From: Streptomyces formicae
GTDB taxonomy: Bacteria > Actinomycetota > Actinomycetes > Streptomycetales > Streptomycetaceae
DNA: 64,000 nt
Assembly (NCBI RefSeq): GCF_002556545.1
Contig: NZ_CP022685.1
Span: 7,294,001 to 7,358,000, forward strand
Direction of reading: 5' to 3'
Shown: piece after piece, positions 32,537-39,653 of the stretch
Layout of the letters: every line of letters starts with the position of its first letter
Numbering within the stretch: position 1 is the first letter of the stretch
Made by a program: the position numbers and the translations under genes
The notes under the pieces: model-generated
Database searches by the model: none
What the model was told of the DNA's origin: nothing
The model's input: only the letters and a program-made list of their open reading frames with translations

Positions 32537-32621
32537 CCGCCCTCCCCTTCTCCCCGGCACGCCCGGGGCGCACCGTCTGCGGCTCCCCGCGCCGCACCAC
32601 CCTCCCCACGAAAGGACCAGC

Positions 32622-33326
32622 GTGAGCGACACCAGCGAGGCCGCCGACAACTTCCCCGGCGGCAGCATGGCGAGCCGCCCCGTGCACTTCATCTGGATGC
32701 TCGACTGTTCGGGTTCCATGGGCGTGAACGGCAAGATCGGCGAACTGAACTTCGCCATCCGCGAGGCCATCCCCGAAATGCAGCAGGCCGCCAAGGCCAA
32801 CCCCGCCGCGTCGCTCCTGGTGCGCGCGGTCACCTTCGCGAGCGGCGCCAGCTGGCACGTCAGCGAGCCGACGCCGGTGGACACGTTCGCCTGGGAGGAC
32901 GTGCACATCTACGGCGCCACCGACATGGGCGCCGCGTTCAAGCTGGCGGCGGGCGCCCTGCAGACCCCGCCGATGCCCCAGCGCGCCCTGCCGCCCGTGC
33001 TCGCGCTCGCCTCCGACGGGCAGCCCACCGACGACTGGCGCGCGGGCCTCCGCGCCATCGACGCCACCCCGTGGGGCAAGCGTGCCGTCCGCGTCGCCGT
33101 CGCCATCGGGGACGACGCGGACAAGAGCATGCTCAAGGAGTTCCTCGCCAACCCCGAACTGGAGCCGCTGCAGGCCAAGAACCCGCGCCAGCTCGCCGCC
33201 GCCATCCGCTGGATGTCCACCGCCGTCGTCAAGGACGCCTCCACGCCCAAGGTCGACGACGGCACGAAGCAGACGACGCCGATCGACGTGCCGTCGATGA
33301 CCAAGGGCGAAGACGACATCTGGTGA
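32622..33326 (+). CDS. TerY-type von Willebrand factor A domain protein
   Basis: 234 residues from GTG 32622, with AAAGGA 5 nt upstream. A compact vWA fold with an intact metal-ion-dependent adhesion site: DCSGSMG (about residue 28), TDMGAAF (the second ligand) and ASDGQPTDDW. The short C-terminal tail is polar. In TerY-P triads such a vWA protein is encoded with a PP2C phosphatase and a Ser/Thr kinase and may scaffold or be phosphorylated by them. The stop overlaps the phosphatase start by 4 nt. Confidence 0.9.
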   Translation: MSDTSEAADNFPGGSMASRPVHFIWMLDCSGSMGVNGKIGELNFAIREAIPEMQQAAKANPAASLLVRAVTFASGASWHVSEPTPVDTFAWEDVHIYGATDMGAAFKLAAGALQTPPMPQRALPPVLALASDGQPTDDWRAGLRAIDATPWGKRAVRVAVAIGDDADKSMLKEFLANPELEPLQAKNPRQLAAAIRWMSTAVVKDASTPKVDDGTKQTTPIDVPSMTKGEDDIW

Positions 33327-34189
33327 ACGGTCCCTGGACGCTCCTCGACGGCGCCGTCAAAGGCGTGGCGAAGAAGTACAGCCAGGACCGCGGCGCGGCG
33401 CTGTCCGTCGCGGACGGCCGCGCCGTCGTCCTCGCGGTCGCCGACGGACACGGCAGCGCCGCGCACTTCCGCAGCGATCTGGGATCGCGCTGGGCGGTCG
33501 AGGAATTCACGGCGTGCGCCCGGGAGTTCGCGCACGAGGTGGCCCGCGTCGGCGCCGACGCGGCGGGCTGGCCGGGGCTGCGCGCGGAGGCCCGCAGGCT
33601 GCCCCGGCAGGTGAGCCACCGCTGGCGCGAGCGCGCCCTGCTGCACGACGCCAACTCGCCCGCGCACGGCGCCCGTTCGCGCGCCTTCGGACCGGCCTGC
33701 TGTCCCGGGTCGCAGGGCCGCGGCGAGGAGCCGCCTGACCTCGCCGCCTACGGCAGCACCCTCATCGGGGCCGTACTGACCGAGGACATGGTGTTCTGCT
33801 GGCAGTTGGGCGACGGTGACATCGTCTTCGTCGACGGGGAGGGCGCCCCGCACACACCGCTGTCCACCGGGCCCGACCTCGGCGACGAGACGGACTCGCT
33901 CTGCGAGCCCGAGCCCTGGCGCAAGACGCGCGCGCACTGGCAGCCCTTCACGGGCGGCATCCCGCCGTGCCTGCTGATCTCCACCGACGGGCTCTCCAAG
34001 AGCTTCGCCGACCACCAGGGCTTCCTGGACTTCGCCACCGGACTGCACGAGCGCGTCACCGAACAGGGCGTGGCGGCGGTGCGGGCCCAGCTTCCGGACT
34101 GGCTGGCGCGCGCGGCCAGGTTCTCCGGGGACGACACGACCCTCGTGGGCGCCGTCACGGCACCCCCGCGGCACAGCGACGAAACGTAA
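33323..34189 (+). CDS. PP2C-family Ser/Thr phosphatase of a TerY-P triad
   Basis: 288 residues from GTG 33323, inside the vWA stop (GTGA overlap); the frame is open upstream only as vWA shadow. PP2C metal-binding motifs are present: QDRGAAL, VADGHGSAAHF (about 38-48), YGSTLIGAVL, TDGLSKSF and SGDDTTLVGAV. An insertion (CCPGSQGRGEEPPD) lies before the central strand. It probably removes phosphates placed by the neighbouring kinase on the vWA protein or on other components. No signal peptide; cytoplasmic. Confidence 0.92.
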   Translation: MNGPWTLLDGAVKGVAKKYSQDRGAALSVADGRAVVLAVADGHGSAAHFRSDLGSRWAVEEFTACAREFAHEVARVGADAAGWPGLRAEARRLPRQVSHRWRERALLHDANSPAHGARSRAFGPACCPGSQGRGEEPPDLAAYGSTLIGAVLTEDMVFCWQLGDGDIVFVDGEGAPHTPLSTGPDLGDETDSLCEPEPWRKTRAHWQPFTGGIPPCLLISTDGLSKSFADHQGFLDFATGLHERVTEQGVAAVRAQLPDWLARAARFSGDDTTLVGAVTAPPRHSDET

Positions 34190-34222
34190 GAGCCGCAAGG
34201 CAGAGAGGCAGAGAGGAACAGC

Positions 34223-35572
34223 ATGGTGAACGGCATGCTCGCCGCCGGGAAGACCCTGGTGGCCGAGTCGGGGGAGAAGCTCAAGGTCGCCGAGCTCTTC
34301 GGCTCCGGCGGCCAGGGCGAGGTCTACCGCGTCCTGACGCCCACCGGCGACCGCGCGGTGAAGTGGTACTACCCCCAACTGGCCGACGCCCGCCAGCGCG
34401 AGATCCTCGAAGGGCTCATCGCCAAGGGCTGGGACGACGACCGGTTCCTGTGGCCGCGCTCCATCGTGATGGACCCCGAGGGCACGCAGCCCGGCTTCGG
34501 CTACCTCATGGACGTACGGCCCGCCCGCTTCTGTGACCTGCCCGCGCTCTTCCGCCGCGACCCCTCGGTGGCCGCGGCGACGATGCGCACCCTGGTCACG
34601 GTGGCGCTGCACACCGTCGAGGCCTACCGCGCCCTCCACTCCCGGGGCATCGCCTACCGCGACATCAACTGGGGCAACATCTTCTTCGACCCGCGCACCG
34701 GCGACGTCCTGGTCTGCGACAACGACAACGCCGTGGTGGAGGGCGCGGAGGCGGGCGTCGCGGGCACCATGGACTTCATGGCGCCCGAGCTGGTCCGCGG
34801 CGACAAGGGCGTCCAGCCGGGCACCCAGAGCGACCTGCACTCCCTTGCGGTGCTGCTCTTCTACCTCCTGATGAACGACCACCCGCTCAACGGCGCGCTC
34901 GAACTGAACATCCGCTGCCTGGACATGGCGGCCAAGCGCAAGCTGTACGGCACCGACCCGGTCTTCGTCTACGACCCGAACGACACCCGCAACCGCCCCG
35001 TGCCCAGCGAGCAGCCCACCGTCGTGGCCGGGTGGAACGCGCTGCCGCAGATCCTGCGCGACCTGTTCGTGCGGACGTTCACGGACGGCCTGCGCAACCC
35101 GTCCCTCAGGGTCCGCGAATCGCAGTGGCGCGAGGCGCTCAGCCAGGTGCTCGACGCCATCACGCAGTGCGGCTCGTGCGGCAAGCAGAACCTCACCCAG
35201 CCGGACGGCGCGCCCCCCGAGTGCTGGAAGTGCCGCACCACGCTGACCCTGCCGCCGCGCCTCGAACTGGTCACGGGCACCGGCACGTTGCGCACCCGGC
35301 GCGGCATCCGCCTCGCCCCCAGCGCCCGCGTCTACGCCCACCACCTGCGCGAGGACCCGGAGCGGCACGACTTCACCGCCGTGGTCGGCGAGGTGACCGA
35401 ACACCCGCAGCAGCGCGGCAGGTTCGGCCTCACCAACCGCACCTCGTCGGTGTGGACCGCCCGCAAGGACGACGGCACCGTACGGGACGTGGAACCGGGC
35501 AAGACGATCGCACTCCGCTCGGGCCTGCTCATCGAGTTCGGAGGCGGCACGGAGGCGGTCGTCAAGCAGTAA
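34223..35572 (+). CDS. Ser/Thr protein kinase with C-terminal zinc ribbon, TerY-P triad
   Basis: 449 residues. N-lobe glycine loop GSGGQGEVYRV and Lys in AVKWYY. The catalytic loop reads YRDINWGN (about 145-152). The metal loop is CDNDN instead of DFG, but the Asp is kept. GTMDFMAPEL serves as activation and APE segment. After the kinase domain comes a CGSCGK ... CWKC zinc ribbon (about 315-338) and a C-terminal beta-rich domain, layouts known from TerY-associated kinases. A GAGGAA ribosome site lies before ATG. Last gene of the + strand operon; it converges on the FN3 gene with 33 nt between stops. Confidence 0.92.
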   Translation: MVNGMLAAGKTLVAESGEKLKVAELFGSGGQGEVYRVLTPTGDRAVKWYYPQLADARQREILEGLIAKGWDDDRFLWPRSIVMDPEGTQPGFGYLMDVRPARFCDLPALFRRDPSVAAATMRTLVTVALHTVEAYRALHSRGIAYRDINWGNIFFDPRTGDVLVCDNDNAVVEGAEAGVAGTMDFMAPELVRGDKGVQPGTQSDLHSLAVLLFYLLMNDHPLNGALELNIRCLDMAAKRKLYGTDPVFVYDPNDTRNRPVPSEQPTVVAGWNALPQILRDLFVRTFTDGLRNPSLRVRESQWREALSQVLDAITQCGSCGKQNLTQPDGAPPECWKCRTTLTLPPRLELVTGTGTLRTRRGIRLAPSARVYAHHLREDPERHDFTAVVGEVTEHPQQRGRFGLTNRTSSVWTARKDDGTVRDVEPGKTIALRSGLLIEFGGGTEAVVKQ

Positions 35573-35605
35573 CCGCCGCTGGGGCCCGTCCGGTTGGCGG
35601 CCGGT

Positions 35606-37708
35606 TCAGGGCCGATGCCACCGCCATCTGTGCCACCACGCCGTCCACCAGGGCGGCGTGGGTGGCGCGGGAGGTGGCGGGGGCGGCGGTGGCGGTGGGG
35701 CCGCGGGCAGTGTCGCGTAGGCCGGTGGCGTCTCGATCGTCACCGCGTCGGGCCTGGCCAGCGGTGTCACGGTGAGGGTGCACTCGGCGGCGGACACGGG
35801 GAGTTCCACCGGCTCTCCCGCCCGGTGCGCGCTGCGCGGTACGCGGCGCTGCCCGCCGAGCCGCCCGTCGCTCCACGCCACCAGGACCAGGACCGAGGGC
35901 TCGGGCCACTCGAAGACCAGCTCGGCACGGTCGCGCGCCACGCGGCGTACGGTCAACTCCGTTATGGCACCCGGGTGTTCGATGACGACGCTGGGACCGG
36001 ACACGGCCCGCTCGCCGAGCACGCTCACCGCCGTCATGCGGACCCGCTCGCGGGGGCGCGGCACCAGCTCCACGCGGGTGTCGGCGCCCGGCGCGGCCGA
36101 CGGGAGCCGGTCCACGAGGCCGGAGAGGTCGGTGCCGGGCGCGACGGGGCCCGTCGTCCACGGCACGAGCAGGCCGCTGCCGCGAGCGGGCGGCCGCCAC
36201 GCGATGGTCACCCGCCCCGCCTCGGCGTCGCGCCGCACGCTGAGCTCCTCCACCGGCGAGGGCCACGCGTCGGCGCGCGCGGTGACGGTGACGCCGCGCG
36301 ACCACTCCAGGTCGCCGTCCGGGTCGCGGTAGCCGCAGCGCACCTCGTAGGTGTACGTCCCCGGGGCGAGGGGAGCGTCGAGCAGCCGGTCGTGCTCGCA
36401 CGCGAGGTGGACCAGGGAGCCCGAGCCCCAGCCCGTCGCCTCCGTCGCGGTGCCCGAGCGCGTCACGCGGACCTCGGCCGCCGCGGGATCGGGCCGCCAG
36501 CGCAGCAGGAGCCCGTCGGGCACGGCGTCGGCGCGCAGCTCCGTCACGTCGGGGGTGATCAGGACCGGCGCCGAGACGCGCGGCACTCCGGCGAGCCTGT
36601 CGCGGCGCAGCGGGAACACCGCGTACCGCAGCGGGCGGCCCACGGGCGCGTCCGCGTCCACGGAAGCAGGGCCGCTCTCGCGCGCCGAGGTCTCCACCGC
36701 CAACCGCGGTGCGCCGTCCGGGAAGCGCAGCACCCGGTAGCCCGTCCCCGAGGCGCCGCGCGGCGGCTCGCACCAGGACAGGCGTACGGCACGGTCGTCG
36801 ACGTCGGCGCGCACCGCGGCGTCCGCCGGGGCGAACGGGTCGTCGGCGAGCAGCGCGGCGACCCGCAGCAGCCCCGTCTGCGCGTGCGTGTCGTCCCTGG
36901 CGCCGCGCAGCGCGCCGAGCCAGGCGTCCGCCGAGGCCCGGAACGCGCCGGTGGACTCGAAGGCGGCGCCGTCGGCGGTCAGCCGGTCGACCTCGCGGGA
37001 GCGCGCGCGGACGGCGTCGACGAACGCGGTGAGGCGGTGGTCGGCAGGCCCGTCGGGGTAGGCGGAGTCGAGGGGCAGCCGCGCGAGGAGCCGCTCGGTC
37101 TCCCGAAGGCGTACGCCAGGCCATACGTCGTTGAGGGTCTCGGCGGCGTGCCGCGCGGGCCCCGCCGGGGGAAAGCCCGTGGCCACCGCGTCGGCGAGCG
37201 GACCCGCCTCGCTGCGGTGCACGCCGAGGGCGACGGCCGCGGGCGCGTCGGGCGTGCCGTCACCGTCCCTGAGCGCGCAGCACAGCTCCCACAGGACGAG
37301 CCTGCGAAGGCCCATCGGATCGTCGCGCACCACGGTCTCCAGGACGTCGACCAGGGCCGCCGCGGTGTCCGAGCGCGGGTCGGACGAGGAGAGCCACCGG
37401 CCGCGCGCCCGCCGCACGTACGGCAGGTCGACGCGTTGCCAGATGCCGCCCCTGCCGGGGAACCAGAGGCCGTCAAGGACGCGGAAGCCCTCGTCCTTGA
37501 CGGCCTTGGGGAGCGTGCCGAAGACCGCGTTCGTCGCGGTCGCCGGCGCGGGGGCGCGCAGCGCGTCCGCCGCGTGCCGGAACCGCGCCGCGCGCAGGGC
37601 GTCGCGCAGCGGCAGATAGCCGCGCATCGCGGGGAAGCGCGGCAGGACGGGCGGCGGCAGCCGGGCGCCGCTCGCCTTCGGGTGTTCGCCGGGGCGCAGG
37701 ACCGCCAT
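35606..37708 (-). CDS. FN3-repeat protein with Pro-rich, Trp-rich C-terminus
   Basis: 700 residues. The first 280 are alpha-helical with no recognised family (LPLRDALRAARFRHAADALR). From about 285 to 640 there are several beta-sandwich repeats resembling fibronectin type III (VRLSWCEPPRGASGTGYRVLR; LLLRWRPDPAAAEVRVTR; VTIAWRPPARGSGL). The end is a run of about 14 prolines followed by PPTPPWWTAWWHRWRWHRP. No signal peptide is visible, so the FN3 repeats are probably cytoplasmic and serve as an interaction scaffold. It is the last gene of the ten-gene - strand operon, 3 nt after the one-TM protein gene. Confidence 0.8.
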   Translation of the reverse strand: MAVLRPGEHPKASGARLPPPVLPRFPAMRGYLPLRDALRAARFRHAADALRAPAPATATNAVFGTLPKAVKDEGFRVLDGLWFPGRGGIWQRVDLPYVRRARGRWLSSSDPRSDTAAALVDVLETVVRDDPMGLRRLVLWELCCALRDGDGTPDAPAAVALGVHRSEAGPLADAVATGFPPAGPARHAAETLNDVWPGVRLRETERLLARLPLDSAYPDGPADHRLTAFVDAVRARSREVDRLTADGAAFESTGAFRASADAWLGALRGARDDTHAQTGLLRVAALLADDPFAPADAAVRADVDDRAVRLSWCEPPRGASGTGYRVLRFPDGAPRLAVETSARESGPASVDADAPVGRPLRYAVFPLRRDRLAGVPRVSAPVLITPDVTELRADAVPDGLLLRWRPDPAAAEVRVTRSGTATEATGWGSGSLVHLACEHDRLLDAPLAPGTYTYEVRCGYRDPDGDLEWSRGVTVTARADAWPSPVEELSVRRDAEAGRVTIAWRPPARGSGLLVPWTTGPVAPGTDLSGLVDRLPSAAPGADTRVELVPRPRERVRMTAVSVLGERAVSGPSVVIEHPGAITELTVRRVARDRAELVFEWPEPSVLVLVAWSDGRLGGQRRVPRSAHRAGEPVELPVSAAECTLTVTPLARPDAVTIETPPAYATLPAAPPPPPPPPPPAPPTPPWWTAWWHRWRWHRP

Positions 37709-37711
37709 GCC

Positions 37712-38203
37712 TCAGCCGCCCGGCGCCGTGTAGAAGTACACGCGGACCACCGCGGTCTCGGGGCGCTTGCCGAGGTTGTGGAAGTCGTCCGTCGCGGTCT
37801 TCTTGGTGAACATGTCCGGACGGCCCTTGCCGAGCAGGGAGTTGACCCGGTGGGCGTAGACCGTGCCGTTCGGGCCGCCGCCGAAGGTCAGCACGAGCGC
37901 GGCGGTGCGGCCCGACCACGTGCGGGTGCCCCGGGAGATCTGCCGGGCGAGGTCGCCCTTGTCGTCGCCCGACACCTGGAACTCCTGCGGCCTGCGGTCC
38001 ACCGAGCGGGGCCCGGTGGGCGTGGGGGTGGGCTCGCCGCCCTTCGAGTGGCCGGGCTTGGGGCGGTCGTCGGCCTGCGGGTCGGGCCGGTCGGCCATCG
38101 ACACCAGGGCGAGCACGAGCAGCAGGTCCGCGAAGAGCCACCCCGCGAGCACGACGGTGCCGAGCCGCCCCGCGCGCCGTCCGCGCGGTCGGCGTCGGCT
38201 CAC
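37712..38203 (-). CDS. Single-span membrane protein with Asp in the transmembrane helix (MotB/ExbD-like architecture)
   Basis: 163 residues from GTG 38203, overlapping the upstream gene by 4 nt. A basic N-terminus ([11 protein letters not shown]) leads into one membrane helix, LGTVVLAGWLFADLLLVLAL, with a central Asp at about 25. A Pro/Thr linker and a C-terminal globular domain follow (about 85-163; AALVLTFGGGPNGTVYAHRVN). A short basic tail, an acidic residue in the only helix and an external domain are the layout of MotB, TolR and ExbD and of the ZorB protein of Zorya systems. The C-terminal domain is too short to call OmpA-like. Function is inferred from architecture only. Confidence 0.6.
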   Translation of the reverse strand: MSRRRPRGRRAGRLGTVVLAGWLFADLLLVLALVSMADRPDPQADDRPKPGHSKGGEPTPTPTGPRSVDRRPQEFQVSGDDKGDLARQISRGTRTWSGRTAALVLTFGGGPNGTVYAHRVNSLLGKGRPDMFTKKTATDDFHNLGKRPETAVVRVYFYTAPGG

Positions 38204-39612
38204 GCGCCCGCTCCGTCCCGGGGCGTGGCGTCCCGCGGCTCGTCGGGACGACGCGGTTCGGCCGGGCGGCCGTTGACGACCACCGCGGTCGTGGTGTCGT
38301 CGTCGGCCTGGAGCGAGGTGCCGCCGTTGGCCGCGCCGCCGTTCACCGGCCCGCCGGGCCCGAGGCTGCTGTCGGCCGAACTCCCGGGGAAGGGAGTGCT
38401 GTTGGCCGCGAACGAGGCGCCCGCAGGGGAGGTTCCCGCGTACGCCCCGCCCGTCAGCCCGCCCGTCAGCGCGGGCAACGCCCCGGCCAGGGAGTCCATG
38501 CGGGCGTCGAGACGGGCCGCCGCGTCCTGCCAGTGGGCCGCCGCCGCGTCCCAGCGCTCGGTGGCCTCGCGCATGCCGTCCACCGCGTCGCCCGTGCGCC
38601 CGGTGCTCGACACCAGGGCCTGCGAGGCCCGTTCGGTGGCCTTCGCCACGGACTCGGACTTGGTGACGAGCGACTGCTGGGCGGAGACCAGGGCCTTGAG
38701 CGACGCCTCGACCGTGTCGCCGGCCGTCTTGACGTGGTCGGCGATCCCACGGGCCGCGAGGGCGTTGGCCCGGCCCGCCTTCGCGGTCTCCGCGGTGCCG
38801 TTGCGCAGGGTGGAGTCGATGCGGTCCGCCGCGGCGCCGAGCTTGGGCACTTCCTTCGCGAGCGCCTCCGCCGCCTGCTTGAGCGTGTCGGTGGCGTGGG
38901 CGACGGACGCCGTCGCGCCGGTGAGCGCCTGATGGCTCTGTCCCGCCGTCGTCGTCAGGTTGCTCAGCTTCTCCGCGGCCTTGGTCAGCTCGGAGGTGAA
39001 CTGCTGCGGCGACGCGCTGCGGCGCGGCGCGAGGTGCATCTGGGCGCGGGTGAGCACCGAGGCGAGCTGGGCGAGCAGCTTCTCCCGCGCCGCCTCCTGC
39101 TCGGCCTCGTCGCGCTCGGCGTGGGCCCGCACGCGCGCGTGCCACACCGAGAGCCCCACCAGGAGGGCGATCAGGAGGACGGCCATCAGAGCCACGTTCT
39201 CGAAGCGGCCGAACGAGGAGAGGTGCCCGCCGAAGCCGGACTGCCACAGCTGGAGGAAGGGCCGCGTCGACTGCTTGGGATCCTCCTCGCTGAGCTCCCC
39301 GTACGCCCGCACGGCCTCGCGCAGGCCGAACCAGGTGATCAGGAGCGGGATGAAGACGAGCACTCCGAGAGCCGCCTCCAGGAGCCGGTCGCGCCGCCCC
39401 GACGTCGGCTCGGGCGGCAGCCGCACGCTCTCCGGGCGCACATAGGTTCCTACGAGGTCGAGCTCGGCCCAGCGGTCCAGGCGGGTGTCGGTGCTCATGT
39501 CGCGGTGCAGCGCGGTCAGTTCGGCACCGCGCGGCTCCAGCTCGGGCAGTGCCGCGAGACGCTTCAACTCCTTGATGATCAAGGCTTGGTCGAGCAGCTG
39601 TGCGGGCGTCAA
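38200..39612 (-). CDS. Two-TM membrane protein with long coiled-coil domain
   Basis: 470 residues, starting at TTG 39612 because AGGGAGGGAA lies 5-6 nt upstream. Two membrane spans are clear: about 82-102 (LGVLVFIPLLITWFGL) and about 140-160 (NVALMAVLLIALLVGLSVW). A cytoplasmic charged region follows, then about 200 residues of heptad-rich Ala/Thr/Ser helix resembling chemoreceptor or tape-measure coiled coils, and a low-complexity Gly/Ser/Pro tail. Its stop is coupled to the one-TM Asp protein, so the two probably form one complex. A MotA/ZorA-like partner role is possible but not shown by any motif. Confidence 0.65.
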   Translation of the reverse strand: MTPAQLLDQALIIKELKRLAALPELEPRGAELTALHRDMSTDTRLDRWAELDLVGTYVRPESVRLPPEPTSGRRDRLLEAALGVLVFIPLLITWFGLREAVRAYGELSEEDPKQSTRPFLQLWQSGFGGHLSSFGRFENVALMAVLLIALLVGLSVWHARVRAHAERDEAEQEAAREKLLAQLASVLTRAQMHLAPRRSASPQQFTSELTKAAEKLSNLTTTAGQSHQALTGATASVAHATDTLKQAAEALAKEVPKLGAAADRIDSTLRNGTAETAKAGRANALAARGIADHVKTAGDTVEASLKALVSAQQSLVTKSESVAKATERASQALVSSTGRTGDAVDGMREATERWDAAAAHWQDAAARLDARMDSLAGALPALTGGLTGGAYAGTSPAGASFAANSTPFPGSSADSSLGPGGPVNGGAANGGTSLQADDDTTTAVVVNGRPAEPRRPDEPRDATPRDGAGA

Positions 39613-39653
39613 GCGGTTCCCTCCCTGGGATTCCGGCCGGGATTCCGGGGCCT

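Noticed and set aside
32909..35404. 831-residue - strand frame opposite vWA, PP2C and kinase genes
   Set aside because: Covers three well-supported + strand genes; shadow composition.
35594..38932. 1112-residue + strand frame across three - strand genes
   Set aside because: It crosses two gene junctions of the - strand operon and lacks domains; shadow.
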